DNA from: Pseudoxanthomonas sp. PXM03 | Lineage (GTDB): Bacteria; Pseudomonadota; Gammaproteobacteria; Xanthomonadales; Xanthomonadaceae | DNA: 64,000 nt | Direction of reading: 5' to 3' | NCBI RefSeq assembly: GCF_014852005.1 | Contig: NZ_JACVAU010000001.1 | Location: 332,001 to 396,000 of the forward strand | Shown: piece after piece, positions 17,413-27,100 of the stretch | Layout of the letters: every line of letters starts with the position of its first letter | How positions within the stretch are numbered: the stretch's first letter is position 1 | The notes under the pieces: generated by a model | Database searches by the model: none | The model's input: the letters and a program-made list of their open reading frames with translations, nothing else | What the model was told of the DNA's origin: nothing | Made by a program: the position numbers and the translations under genes

Positions 17413-18207
17413 TCAGAATCCGCGCGAGAAGCCGATGAAGAGCGACGTCGCGTCGTCGGTATCCGGCTCCAGCAGTGGGCTGTCAGATATCTCGTCCGGC
17501 AAGCTGCTGTAGCGCGCAAACGCCATCATCGACCACTTCTCTCCGATCGGGCGGAAGTACTGCACGCCGACGTGCGGAACGGTGGCCGAGCCCGGGTTGT
17601 AATCCACTACGCCGCGCGCCACTTCTTCGTCGAGCGTGCCGTAGTAGTAGTTCGCCATATCCTTGGACTGCCAAGTAGCGCCGATGCTGGGGGTCAGCTG
17701 GCCACGACCGATCTCGATGGGATAGCCGTACTGCAGCGACAACTCCTGGCCTTCGCTGGTGCCCGTGGCATCGGCGAGCAGCTCGAGCTCCAGCTCGCCG
17801 CCGCGGCCTTTCCAACTCATGCCCAGCCCCAAGTCGAACCCCATGTCGCGATCTTCCAGCAGGCGGTAGTCGAGGCCGTTCCGAGCCAGTTCGACGCGGC
17901 CGAGATCGTCGATCTTGAAGCCATCGAAGCGGAACTTGCCCAGCGCACTCAGTTCAAATGCATCGGTATCGATGAATCGCCAGCCGGCGGTGATGCCGCG
18001 GAAGTAGAATCGCTCGCCCTCGTAGGACACCAATGGAATCGGCTGCACATCGGTTCCCTCGCCGGCGTAGGGACTGTCCTTGATCATTGCGCCCAGGCCG
18101 ACGCTCCAGCGCGGCGGGCCGCCTTCCGGTGGACCATCTCCGTCTTCCTGCGCGGACGCCGCCAAGGGCAGGCTGGACAACAACAATGACAACAAGAGCT
18201 TCTTCAT
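17413..18207 (-). CDS. MipA/OmpV family outer-membrane protein
   Basis: A 264-residue outer-membrane beta-barrel of the MipA/OmpV family. A signal peptide ('KKLLLSLLLSSLPLAASAQ') is followed by 'RWSVGLGAMIKDSPYAGEG', 'IPLVSYEGERFYFRGITAG' and alternating amphipathic strands to a terminal Phe ('FIGFSRGF'), the usual Omp85 recognition end. The family includes MltA-interacting proteins and small porin-like proteins. I started at the Met of the signal peptide (18207). It lies downstream of the kinase gene at 18366 on the same strand and may be a target of that two-component system. Confidence 0.9.
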   Translation of the reverse strand: MKKLLLSLLLSSLPLAASAQEDGDGPPEGGPPRWSVGLGAMIKDSPYAGEGTDVQPIPLVSYEGERFYFRGITAGWRFIDTDAFELSALGKFRFDGFKIDDLGRVELARNGLDYRLLEDRDMGFDLGLGMSWKGRGGELELELLADATGTSEGQELSLQYGYPIEIGRGQLTPSIGATWQSKDMANYYYGTLDEEVARGVVDYNPGSATVPHVGVQYFRPIGEKWSMMAFARYSSLPDEISDSPLLEPDTDDATSLFIGFSRGF

Positions 18208-18365
18208 GGGGTGCGCGACCTCGTCTGGGTGGGATGCCGGGTTCGCGGCGTGGTCAGCGCATGCGGTCATGCGTGGCGGCGAACGGCCACGGCAGGATGG
18301 AGGGGCGATGTCGCCGCAATGTCGTACGCGGCGGCGACGCGCTGAATGCCGGCTGTCGGCGCTGT

Positions 18366-19706
18366 TTACAGCGGGATGACGCTGGCGGACACGTCCAGGC
18401 GCGCACGCGTGCCGCTGAAGTCGCCGGCATCGATGGCCAGCGACCAGCCGAAGCGCTCGCAGATGCGGCCGATCAGGAACAGCCCCAGCCCCTGCCCGCG
18501 CGGAGGCGACGCCTGGCGCAGGCTGTCGCGGTACCGCCGCGCGGCTTCCACCGGATTGAAGCCGCTGCCGGAATCGATCACCGACACCACCCCGTTCGCC
18601 AGCGTGACGTCGATATGCCCCGCCTCGGTGTGCTCGATGGCGTTGCGGATCAGGTTGCTCACGGCGATGCGCACCATCGCTTCGGGCGCGGCCAGATAGG
18701 TCGGCGGCAAATCACTGAGACGCAACTGCGCCGCACGCCCCTGCAGCAGGTACTCATGGTCCTGCACCAGCCGCGGCAGACACTCGTGCAACGCAGTGAC
18801 CTCGGCCGGTTCGCTGCCGTCTTCCGGCTCGCGCGCCAGGTAGAGCAGAGCCACCATGGTTTCGGACAGCCCTTCCACAGCGCTCTCGATACGTGCCAGG
18901 GCCGGCTGCGACGTATCGGGCAATGGCATCTGTCTGAGTACGTCGACCGCGCCGGCAATCACCGCGATGGGCGTGCGGAACTCGTGGCTGGCCTGGTCGA
19001 GCAGACTGCGTTCGCGTTCGATGAACTGGCCGACACGGTCCAGGTGCACGTTGCTGGCCTGCGCGATGACCTGGATCTCCTCGCGCAGGTAGGTCGTCGG
19101 CAGGCGCGCGGCACTGTCGCGCGGGTCGATGGCCTGCATGCGGTCGGCCAGGTCGCGCACCGGGCGGACCAGGTTGGCGTGCAGCCACGCGACGACCGCC
19201 CAGATCATCAGCGCGTACGACAAGGCCCACAGCACGCTCCACCAGGAGGTGCGGTTCTGCTGGTCCTCGATCGCGTCGATGTCCACCCGGGTGATCAGCC
19301 GCCCCGGCGGCAAGTCGACCACGGCGGCGTGGAAACTGCCGCGGCCTTGGACGTTCTCCAGCTCGGCGAAATTGCGGAACCCGTTCTCGGTGGAATAAAA
19401 ACCGGGCGGCAGCTCGGCCAGGTACGACGGCGCCGCGGTCGCGGCCTGCCCCGGCCCGATGTACCACGAGCGCACGAGTCCGGTCTGCGGCAGCGTGTCC
19501 GCCTCGCCCGCCCGCACGCGCGCCGCGTGGTCGGCCGAGATCGAGCGCAGCAGGTCGCCCCAGTAGGGATGTTCGATCAGGCCCTGGCTGCTGAAGTTCT
19601 GGAACGCCAGCGAAGCCGCCATGATCAGGCCGAACACCACCAGCGCGACGGTAATGCCGCCGTGCACGCCGCGCGGTTTAAGGATGCGGGCGAAAACCCT
19701 ATTCAA
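18366..19706 (-). CDS. Sensor histidine kinase
   Basis: A 446-residue membrane kinase: TM helix 1 at about 17-36, a periplasmic sensor of about 115 residues, TM helix 2 at about 155-177, a HAMP-like linker, H-box 'DQASHEFRTPIAVIAG' (His231), N-box 'NLIRNAIEHTE', G1 'VIDSGSGF' and G2 'GQGLGLFLIG'. The start is uncertain. A TTG at 19706 overlaps the stop of the regulator gene, implying coupling, while a GTG at 19667 would also keep helix 1. The partner is the OmpR regulator immediately upstream. Confidence 0.92.
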   Translation of the reverse strand: MNRVFARILKPRGVHGGITVALVVFGLIMAASLAFQNFSSQGLIEHPYWGDLLRSISADHAARVRAGEADTLPQTGLVRSWYIGPGQAATAAPSYLAELPPGFYSTENGFRNFAELENVQGRGSFHAAVVDLPPGRLITRVDIDAIEDQQNRTSWWSVLWALSYALMIWAVVAWLHANLVRPVRDLADRMQAIDPRDSAARLPTTYLREEIQVIAQASNVHLDRVGQFIERERSLLDQASHEFRTPIAVIAGAVDVLRQMPLPDTSQPALARIESAVEGLSETMVALLYLAREPEDGSEPAEVTALHECLPRLVQDHEYLLQGRAAQLRLSDLPPTYLAAPEAMVRIAVSNLIRNAIEHTEAGHIDVTLANGVVSVIDSGSGFNPVEAARRYRDSLRQASPPRGQGLGLFLIGRICERFGWSLAIDAGDFSGTRARLDVSASVIPL

Positions 19707-20394
19707 CGACGCACAACCGGTAGCCCACGCCCGGCACGGTGTGCAGCAGCGTGGTCTCCGGCGCCTGTTCCAGCGCGCGCCGCAGCACGTACATGTGCGA
19801 GCGCAGCAGGTCGGTGCCGGGCACCTCGTCGCCCCACGCCGCACGCTCCAGCTTCGCCCGCGAGACGACCTGCGGGCTCTTGCGCATCAGCAGCTCCAGC
19901 AGGCGCCGGCCGGTGCGCGTCAGCACGATGCGGCGCCCGCCGCGCTGGATCTCCATCGTGCCCATGTGGAACTGCAGGTCGCCGACGCTCAGCACGTCGT
20001 CAAGCGTCGCCGACTGGCGCAGGCGCGCGACCAGCGCGCGCAGCCGCACCTCGATCTCGGGCAATGCCACCGGCTTGACCAGGTAGTCGTCCAGGCCGGA
20101 TTCGAAGCCGTCGATCTTGTCGTCCAGCTGGTCGCGCGCGGTCAGCATGATCACCGGCACCTTCTTCTTCGCCTCGCCACGCAGGCGGCGCAGCACGGTC
20201 AGGCCGTCCAGGCGCGGCAGGTTCCAGTCCAGCACGATGGCGTCGTAATCCTTCGACGAGGCCAGGTGAAGGCCGGACAGTCCGTCGGGCGCGGCATCGA
20301 GCGTATGCCCGCAGTTCTCCAGGTAATCGTAGAGGTTGGCCGCGAGCTGCGCGTTGTCCTCGATGATCAGGATCGACAGGGAATCGCGACTCAT
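19699..20394 (-). CDS. OmpR/PhoB-family response regulator
   Basis: A 231-residue regulator with a receiver ('ILIIEDNAQLAANLYDYLE', phospho-accepting Asp56 in 'IVLDWNLPRLDG', 'VIMLTARD', Lys in 'DYLVKPVAL') and a C-terminal winged helix ('IVLTRTGRRLLELLMRKSPQ', 'LRRALEQAPETTLLHTVPGVG'). The ATG at 20394 is preferred because it precedes the receiver directly. Gene order, LpxO-like hydroxylase then regulator, kinase and OmpV, suggests control of envelope or lipid A modification (inference). Confidence 0.94.
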   Translation of the reverse strand: MSRDSLSILIIEDNAQLAANLYDYLENCGHTLDAAPDGLSGLHLASSKDYDAIVLDWNLPRLDGLTVLRRLRGEAKKKVPVIMLTARDQLDDKIDGFESGLDDYLVKPVALPEIEVRLRALVARLRQSATLDDVLSVGDLQFHMGTMEIQRGGRRIVLTRTGRRLLELLMRKSPQVVSRAKLERAAWGDEVPGTDLLRSHMYVLRRALEQAPETTLLHTVPGVGYRLCVVE

Positions 20395-20456
20395 GGGACG
20401 TGCGCCTCGGAACGCGCGGACAGGCGGGAACACAGGGAGCGGACGTGCGCACGGGA

Positions 20457-21443
20457 TCAGTACAGCGCCGCCAGGCCCGCGCGCTCAATCCACTGTAGCA
20501 CGGCGTAAACGGGCAGGAAGGCGAGCAGCAGGAGCATCGTGTTCAACGAATATTTCAGCAGCACGTACATGCCGCGGCGCTGCGATTTCAGCACGACGGC
20601 GCGGGTGCGCAACGGCGCGACGGCGGCGAACAGCGCAGTCAGGGCGCCGCGCCGGTCCTCGTCGGTATTGGGCACGGCCAGCGCGCGCGCCAGCTGCGAG
20701 TACAGCCGGTTGAATGCGCGGCCGAACGGATTCATCGGCCGCTCGACATCGCACATCAGGATCAGCCGCGGCGTGTCGGTGTCATTGCGCGCGGAGTGCG
20801 GATAGGTCTCGTCGAACACGAAGTCCTGGCCGTCGCGCCACGACAGCGCCTGTCCGTCGACGTCGATGAAGCAGGCATCGTCGTTCGGCGTGACCAGGCC
20901 CAGATGGTAGCGCAACGAACACGCCATCGGATCCGAATGCAGCGTCAGCTCCGCGCCCGGCGGCAGCACCGAGAACATCGCCGCGCGGATGCCCGGCACC
21001 TGCGCCAGCAGCCACAGCGTTTCCGGGCACAGGCGCTGCGCCGAGGGATGCGGCGTGCCGTACCAGCTGAGGTAGAACTTCTGCCAGCCGCGCTTGTAGA
21101 ACGTGCGGAAGCCGAGGTCGTGGTAGCCGGCCGAGCCGGGCTGGCTGGTCGCTTCCAGCGCGCCGCTGGCGTACAGCGCCAGCGCCTCGCTGCGGATGCG
21201 CGGCCAGTGCGCGCGCAGGATGGAGATGCCGTCGAGGTAGCGGCTGTCGATCACCGGCCGGCGCGCGACGCGGTGCGTGGCCAGGTACAGCAGGCAGTTG
21301 AGCGGTGCGAAGATCGGCCAGCTCTTGCGCAGGTAGTCGCCAAAGCCGGCATAGCGCCGCCGGCCGCGCCAGCGGTAGACATAGGCGATGGACGCGGCCG
21401 CGTAAAGACCGACCGCCGCCAGCGCGAGCGTGCTGAAGTTCAT
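20457..21443 (-). CDS. Aspartyl/asparaginyl beta-hydroxylase-type dioxygenase (LpxO-like)
   Basis: A 328-residue membrane-anchored Fe(II)/2-oxoglutarate dioxygenase. An N-terminal helix ('STLALAAVGLYAAASIAYVY') precedes the catalytic domain with iron ligands in 'TLHSDPMACSLRYHLGL' and 'DETYPHSARNDT' and the 2-oxoglutarate Arg in 'TPRLILMCDV'. A C-terminal hydrophobic helix ('MLLLLAFLPVYAVLQWI') follows. This layout matches LpxO, which hydroxylates the secondary acyl chain of lipid A at the inner membrane. Peptide hydroxylation is the alternative. It lies 62 bases upstream of the OmpR regulator on the same strand. Confidence 0.88.
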   Translation of the reverse strand: MNFSTLALAAVGLYAAASIAYVYRWRGRRRYAGFGDYLRKSWPIFAPLNCLLYLATHRVARRPVIDSRYLDGISILRAHWPRIRSEALALYASGALEATSQPGSAGYHDLGFRTFYKRGWQKFYLSWYGTPHPSAQRLCPETLWLLAQVPGIRAAMFSVLPPGAELTLHSDPMACSLRYHLGLVTPNDDACFIDVDGQALSWRDGQDFVFDETYPHSARNDTDTPRLILMCDVERPMNPFGRAFNRLYSQLARALAVPNTDEDRRGALTALFAAVAPLRTRAVVLKSQRRGMYVLLKYSLNTMLLLLAFLPVYAVLQWIERAGLAALY

Positions 21444-21541
21444 GGGAGATCCGCGGAAGAAAAAGGCGCGGACGGGGGCGCTTGCCTGACCCCCGCCGCG
21501 CAAAAAAGGACCTGCACCGATGCGCGTCCCGCCCATCGTTC

Positions 21542-24500
21542 TCATACCCCTGCCCCGGCGGCCGGCAATGCTTCCGGCCGCCGGCGCGCGGCGATCGCCA
21601 TGCGCACGCGCCCGAGCACGTCGTCGACCAGGCTGTAGACCACCGGCACCACCAGCAGGCACAGCACGGTGGAGGTGATCAGCCCGCCGATGACGACGAT
21701 CGCCATCGGCGCGCGGAAGCTCGGGTCCGCGCCGATGCCGAGCGCGACCGGCAGCATGCCGGCGCCCATCGCCAGCGTGGTCATCACGATGGGACGCGCG
21801 CGCTTGCGGCAGGCGTCGACGGTGGCGTCGCGCAGGTCCATGCCGTGGTCGCGGCGCGCGATGACGATGTAGTCCACCAGCAGGATGGAATTCTTGGTGG
21901 TGATGCCCATCAGCATGATCAGCCCGATCATCGACGGCATCGACAGCGAGGCGCCGGTGAGGAACAGCGCCAGGAACGCACCCGGAATCGCCAGCACCAG
22001 CGCCACCAGCACGGTCAGCGGCTGGGCGAAATCCTTTAGCAGCAGCACCAGCACGGCGTAGACGCAGAAGATGCCGGCCAGCATCGCGACGGCGAAACCG
22101 ACCACCAGTTCACCCATCACCTCGGCCTCGCCGGTGGCCGCGTGGGCCACGCCGCGCGGCAGGTTGCGCAGGCTGGGCAGCGCGTCGGCAGCGGCCTCGA
22201 CATCGCCCAGCGGCTGGCCGTTGAGCTCGACGGCGAACTCGACGTTGCGCATGCGGTCGTAGCGCGTCAGTTCCGACGGGCCGGTCAGCAGTTGCAGGTC
22301 GGCGACGCTTTCCAGCGGCACCGGTCCGCGTGCGCCGGGCACCGGCAGGCGCCGCAGCGTGTCGAGGTCGTCGCGGCCGCGGTCGGCCAGCCGCACCACC
22401 ACCGGCACCTGCCGCTCGCTGAGGTTCAACTTGGCCAGGTCCTGGCGGTAATCGCCGGCCGTGGCGATGCGCAGCGTTTCGGCGATGGCGGCCGAGGTCA
22501 CGCCGAGGTCGGCGGCGCGCGCGAAGTCGGGCCGCACCACCAGCTCCGGCCGCACCAGGCTGGCCGACGAGGTCACCGCGCCGACGCCGGGAATGCCGCG
22601 CAGCTCGCGTTCGACCACCGCGGCATGGCGCGCGAGCGCGGCGCCGTCCTCGGAGGTCAGCACCAGTTCGTAGCCCTCGTCGTCGCCAGCGCCGACGCGG
22701 ATGCGCGCACCAGGCAGGTCGAGCAGGTCCTCGCGCAGGCGGGCTTCGATCTGCTGCCGCGTCAGCTCGCGCTCGCCACGCGGCGCCAGGTTGGCGGTGA
22801 GCGTGGCGCGGGTGACGGTGCCGGGCTGCGCATCTTCGCCGGGCTCGCCGCCACCGCTGCTCGCGCCGATGGCGGTATAGACCGACACCACCTGCGGCTG
22901 CGCGGCGATCAACGCACGAGCGCGTTCTGCCAGCGCGCTCGTGTCCTGCAGCGTGCTGCCCGGCGGCAGGGTCAGCATCACCTGCGCCTGGTTGCCGTCG
23001 TCGGCGGGAATGAATTCGCCCGGCAGCAGCGCGGCGACGCCGAGCCCGAGCATCACCAGCAGCGCGGCCGCGGCGGCGGTCGCGGCGCGATGCCGCAGGC
23101 AGGTCTCGACGAGCTGCAGATACCGCGCCAGCCAGCGCGGCGGCGCGTGCGCCTTCTTCGGCGCCTTCAGCAGGTAGGCCGCCATGGTCGGCGTCAGCAT
23201 GCGCGCGACCACCAGCGAGAAGAACACCGCCACCGCCGCGGTCCAGCCGAACTGCACGAAGTACATGCCGACTTCGCCGCCCATCAGCGAGGTGGGCAGG
23301 AACACCGCTATCAGGGTGAACGTGGTGGCCACCACCGCCAGCCCGATCTCGTCGGCGGCCTCTGTCGCCGCGCGCATCGGCGTCTTGCCCATCAGCAGGT
23401 GGCGCTCGATGTTCTCGATCTCGACGATGGCATCGTCGACCAGCACGCCGACCACCAGCGACAGCGACAGCAACGACACCGTGTTGAGGCTGAATCCCAT
23501 CAGGTGCATCACCGCGAAGGTCGGGATGGCCGACAGCGGCAGCGCCACCGCGGCGATCAGCGTGGCGCGGCCGTCGCGCAGGAAGCAGAACACCACCAGC
23601 ACGGCCAGCGCTGCGCCTTCGTACAGCAGCATCATCGAGCCGTGGTAGTTCTCGGCGATGGGCATCACGTGGTCCACTGCCTCGGCGAAGACGATTTCCG
23701 GATGCGCCTGGCGCAACTCGTCGATCACCGCGCGCGAGGCCTCGGCCACGTCGAGCTCGCCGGCGCCGCGCGAGCGCAGCACGTCGAAGGCCACGACCGG
23801 CCGCCCGTTCATCAGCGCGAGCGAGCGCGGCTCGGCGAAGGTGTCGGACACGTCGGCCACCTGGTCCACGCGCAACCGCCGACCGTCGCTCAGGGACACG
23901 TCCAGGCGCGCGATGTCCTGCGCCGCTTCGACCGTGGCGATGGTGCGCACGGATTGTTCGGTGCCGCCGACATCGACACGGCCGCCGGAGGCTTCCTGTT
24001 GCAGTTCTCGCAACTGCCGCGAGAGGTCGGCGGCGGTGGCGTTGAACGCCAGCAGGCGGACCGGATCGAGATCGACCCGCACCTCGCGGTCGACGCCGCC
24101 GACGCGAGACACCGCGCCGACGCCGGGCACCGCCAGCAGCTTCTTGCTGACCTGGCTGTTGACGAACCACGACAGCGCTTCGTCGTCGCGCGTCGACGAG
24201 GACACGGTGTAGGTCAGCACCGGCGCGGAGGCCAGTTCGCGCTTCCTGATGATCGGGTCTTCCAGGTCCGCGGGCAGGTTGGCGCGGGTGGCGGAGACGG
24301 CATCGCGCACGTCGTCCATCGCCTCCTGCACCGGCTTGCCGACCTGGAACTCGGCGGTGATCGTGGCGGTGCCGTCGGTCAGCGTGGTGATGATGTGCTT
24401 GAGGCCCTGCACGTTGGCCAGCGAATCCTCAATCCGGCGCGCGACATCGTTCTCCAGCTGCGCGGGCGAGGCGCTGGGCAAGGCCGCCGTCACCGTGATG

Positions 24501-24637
24501 ACGGGGAAGTCGATGTCGGGGAAGTTCTGCACCTTCATCGCCATGAAGCCGCCGATGCCGGCCAGCGTCAGCAGGATGAACAGCAGCGTGGTGGCGATCG
24601 GGTTGTGGATCGACCAAGTGGAGACGTTGAGGTTCAC
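21542..24637 (-). CDS. RND efflux permease (HAE1/AcrB-like)
   Basis: A 1031-residue inner-membrane proton-driven exporter of normal RND length with twelve expected helices. It starts with 'STWSIHNPIATTLLFILLT' and 'MKVQNFPDIDFPVITVTAAL'. The relay-helix motif 'SLSLVVGVLVDDAIVEIENI' carries the paired Asp of the proton pathway. A second half repeats the fold ('IGLIMLMGITTKNSILLVDY'). The closest types are MdtB/C-like or MexF-like single-component permeases, but substrates are not predictable. It overlaps the adaptor gene by four bases; no outer-membrane factor gene is adjacent. Confidence 0.95.
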   Translation of the reverse strand: MNLNVSTWSIHNPIATTLLFILLTLAGIGGFMAMKVQNFPDIDFPVITVTAALPSASPAQLENDVARRIEDSLANVQGLKHIITTLTDGTATITAEFQVGKPVQEAMDDVRDAVSATRANLPADLEDPIIRKRELASAPVLTYTVSSSTRDDEALSWFVNSQVSKKLLAVPGVGAVSRVGGVDREVRVDLDPVRLLAFNATAADLSRQLRELQQEASGGRVDVGGTEQSVRTIATVEAAQDIARLDVSLSDGRRLRVDQVADVSDTFAEPRSLALMNGRPVVAFDVLRSRGAGELDVAEASRAVIDELRQAHPEIVFAEAVDHVMPIAENYHGSMMLLYEGAALAVLVVFCFLRDGRATLIAAVALPLSAIPTFAVMHLMGFSLNTVSLLSLSLVVGVLVDDAIVEIENIERHLLMGKTPMRAATEAADEIGLAVVATTFTLIAVFLPTSLMGGEVGMYFVQFGWTAAVAVFFSLVVARMLTPTMAAYLLKAPKKAHAPPRWLARYLQLVETCLRHRAATAAAAALLVMLGLGVAALLPGEFIPADDGNQAQVMLTLPPGSTLQDTSALAERARALIAAQPQVVSVYTAIGASSGGGEPGEDAQPGTVTRATLTANLAPRGERELTRQQIEARLREDLLDLPGARIRVGAGDDEGYELVLTSEDGAALARHAAVVERELRGIPGVGAVTSSASLVRPELVVRPDFARAADLGVTSAAIAETLRIATAGDYRQDLAKLNLSERQVPVVVRLADRGRDDLDTLRRLPVPGARGPVPLESVADLQLLTGPSELTRYDRMRNVEFAVELNGQPLGDVEAAADALPSLRNLPRGVAHAATGEAEVMGELVVGFAVAMLAGIFCVYAVLVLLLKDFAQPLTVLVALVLAIPGAFLALFLTGASLSMPSMIGLIMLMGITTKNSILLVDYIVIARRDHGMDLRDATVDACRKRARPIVMTTLAMGAGMLPVALGIGADPSFRAPMAIVVIGGLITSTVLCLLVVPVVYSLVDDVLGRVRMAIAARRRPEALPAAGAGV

Positions 24638-25830
24638 GACCCGCTCCGGGCGAGCGCTTCCGCGTTAGTGCGCGCGGGGTTGGCGCTACGCACCACGGGG
24701 GCGGCCTGAGGCGACGCCTCCACCACGCGCACCGTGTCGCCCTCGCTGAGGAAGCTCAGACCGGAGGCGATCACGCGATCGGCTTCCGCCAAGCCGCGGG
24801 TGATCACGATGCGGTCGCCGATCCGACGACCCACCTCGACCTTCACCGCCACCACGTTCGATGCGGTGCCAACACGCATCACGTAATGGAACCCGTCGCG
24901 TAGCAGCACCGCCGTTTGCGGCAGGGTGAGCGCGGGGACTTCACCCAACTCGATGTGTCCGGTAACGAAGGTTCCCGCGCGCACGCCGCTGTCGCGCGGT
25001 AGATCGACATACACCTGGCCGCTGTGGGTCTGCGTGTCGATATCCGGCGAGACTATGCGCAGCTTGCCACGGATCAGCGCCTGGCCGGGCACACGCAACA
25101 GCCCGACCTGGCCCGGGGCCAGCGCGTCGAGGTCGGACAGCGCCACGCGTGCACGCCATTCCAGGCGCCCGTCCTTGATCATGCGGAAAAGCTCCTGGCC
25201 CGCCGGCACCACTGCGCCGACAGTCGCGGTGCGCGCGGTGATGATGCCATCGGCAGGCGCGAGTACGTGCGCATGCGACAGCCTCACATGCTGGCGTTGG
25301 GCCGCGGCTCGGGCGGCGTCCAAGCGCGCGCGTGCTACGGCGGCGACGGCCAGGTACTGGCTGATCTGCTGCGCGGACATGGCACCCGACCCTTCGAGCA
25401 GGTTCGCGCGGCGCGCGTTGCCGTCCGCCTCCTGTGCCTCGGCCTCGGCCACTGCGACCGCCGCATGCGCTTCCGCCACATCGGCCCGCACGAGCGCGGC
25501 GTTGAACGCGGCCAGCACCTGGCCGCGCGTCACCTGGTCGCCGACGTTGACATTCACCTCGGTCAGGCGCAGGCCTTCAGTTTCGGCGCCGATGCTCGCC
25601 TCCTGCCACGCCATCACGTGACCTGTCGCCGGCACCTGCAGCGCCAACGGCGCGGCGCGCGGAGCAGTCAGGGTGACCGACATCACCGGCGTCAGCGCGC
25701 GGGACGCCGGCGCTTCGTCGGCGCGCCAGGATGCGAGGGCCATCGCGACGGCGGCGAGGCCAGCGACGATAGCCACGACGACGAGGGGGCGACGGCGATT
25801 GAGGAAAGGCATGGGCATCCGGAGGGGCAT
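24634..25830 (-). CDS. RND efflux periplasmic adaptor (HlyD/MFP family)
   Basis: A membrane-fusion protein of about 398 residues. It has an N-terminal anchor ('PLVVVAIVAGLAAVAMALAS'), a lipoyl half-motif ('TGHVMAWQEASIGAETEGL'), an alanine-rich coiled-coil hairpin ('EAHAAVAVAEAEAQEA'), the second lipoyl half ('HVLAPADGIITARTATVGAV') and a beta-barrel domain. It links the permease to an outer-membrane channel. Start codons at 25830, 25818 and 25812 are all possible; none has a strong ribosome site. Its stop overlaps the permease ATG, so the pair is coupled. Confidence 0.92.
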   Translation of the reverse strand: MPLRMPMPFLNRRRPLVVVAIVAGLAAVAMALASWRADEAPASRALTPVMSVTLTAPRAAPLALQVPATGHVMAWQEASIGAETEGLRLTEVNVNVGDQVTRGQVLAAFNAALVRADVAEAHAAVAVAEAEAQEADGNARRANLLEGSGAMSAQQISQYLAVAAVARARLDAARAAAQRQHVRLSHAHVLAPADGIITARTATVGAVVPAGQELFRMIKDGRLEWRARVALSDLDALAPGQVGLLRVPGQALIRGKLRIVSPDIDTQTHSGQVYVDLPRDSGVRAGTFVTGHIELGEVPALTLPQTAVLLRDGFHYVMRVGTASNVVAVKVEVGRRIGDRIVITRGLAEADRVIASGLSFLSEGDTVRVVEASPQAAPVVRSANPARTNAEALARSGS

Positions 25831-25900
25831 GATCGGGAAGGGCTTGCGCCCGGCGCGGGAAGGATGGAATCGCGGTGTCGTCCAAATGTCGGGCGACCGC

Positions 25901-26758
25901 TCACTCGGACGGCGCGTCGCCATCGATCTGGTGCACGCGTCGCTGCGACCAGGCATCGCGCACGAAGGCGTAGTCGTCGTAGACGTCCTCGCGGGCGTCG
26001 TCAAAGGCCGCAAGCTGCGCACGGCCGTCCACCACCTCGAGCGACTGCAGCGCAATCACGGTGGCACCGTCTTTGACGTAGTGCAGGGGTGACAGGCGCT
26101 GGTCGACCACGAGGGAGAGCGTGTCGCGCACGGTGCGCGGCCCCAGCAGCGGCAGGACGAGATAGCGCGAGCGCCGCCATCCCCACGTGCCGAGGGTCTG
26201 GCCGACGTCTTCCTCACGCCGGCGCAGACCCATTCGGGTCGCGGGATCGAATATGCCGCCGATGCCGAGCGTGGTGTTGAGCACGAAGCGGCAAAGGGAC
26301 GCGAGCGAATGCCCCGGATGGCCCTGCACAACGTGGTTGAATGCGTTGGCGGGCTCGCCGAGATTGCGGAATATTCGGGTAATGCCTGTGCGGACCGGCG
26401 TCAGCACCACGCGGACATATGCGCGTGCCAGCGGACGCAGGACGTGCGCATCGATCACCAGATTGAAGCGGTGGACTCGACGGTTCTGCTTCTCCCACGG
26501 ATCCCACGCCGCAGCGCTGCCATAGATGAGCGCGAGGTCTTCCTCAACGATCACTGCGTCCTCGTCTGGCCGCGGCAAAGCATACGCGTCACCGAGCGGC
26601 TTATCTTCCGCTAGCGCGACGGCGTCCGACGCCTGTACTCCACTCGCCGCAAATAACTGCGTGTCGTCAGGCGATGGACGTACCTGCGCGGAGTGACTCG
26701 CACAGCCGCCGGCTGCGAGCATGGCGACGAGCAGGAGGCCGATATTGACAGCGTGCAT
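25901..26758 (-). CDS. mlaA: MlaA/VacJ family phospholipid-transport lipoprotein
   Basis: A 285-residue lipoprotein with lipobox 'LAAGGC' (Cys19). The MlaA core is 'DPWEKQNRRVHRFNLVIDAH', 'NLGEPANAFNHVVQGHPGHS', 'LNTTLGIGGIFDPATRMGL', 'VGQTLGTWGW' and 'YLVLPLLGPRTVRDT'. MlaA sits in the outer membrane and passes misplaced phospholipids to MlaC for retrograde transport. Here it is not next to other mla genes but 70 bases upstream of the RND adaptor on the same strand, so it may be co-transcribed with the efflux pair. The N-terminal linker of about 70 residues is longer than in E. coli MlaA. Confidence 0.93.
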   Translation of the reverse strand: MHAVNIGLLLVAMLAAGGCASHSAQVRPSPDDTQLFAASGVQASDAVALAEDKPLGDAYALPRPDEDAVIVEEDLALIYGSAAAWDPWEKQNRRVHRFNLVIDAHVLRPLARAYVRVVLTPVRTGITRIFRNLGEPANAFNHVVQGHPGHSLASLCRFVLNTTLGIGGIFDPATRMGLRRREEDVGQTLGTWGWRRSRYLVLPLLGPRTVRDTLSLVVDQRLSPLHYVKDGATVIALQSLEVVDGRAQLAAFDDAREDVYDDYAFVRDAWSQRRVHQIDGDAPSE

Positions 26759-27100
26759 GGACAGTCACCTAGTACGCTCCCGGCTGTGGGACCGAATCTG
26801 CGTTGTCCCAGCGTGACGTGTCGATGTCGTTGCAATGTAGGAAGTTGAGCCGAGACAGTCCTCGATGAGGACAACTCTCCACAGCAGCCGAGAATACGCA
26901 GAGACAGTTCGCTACCGCTTCTGATGATTGCGCGATGGAGCACTGCCCTCGGAAATTTCGACTCCTCCTCTCGGCCTAGAGTGTCGGCACGCCGAGGGTT
27001 AGTGCTTTCGGGTGTGGATCCTGAAGCGGTGCATCAGCCTGAGACCTACGGACATATCACGGATTTCGCGTCTAGTATGCAGCGGGTGTCCAAGACTCGA

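Noticed and set aside
18087-26076. Very long plus-strand open frames (up to 855 codons) opposite the kinase, regulator, RND permease and adaptor genes
   Set aside because: They mirror GC-rich minus-strand genes whose third-position GC leaves the opposite strand open. Their translations are Arg/Ala/His-rich and have no family motifs.
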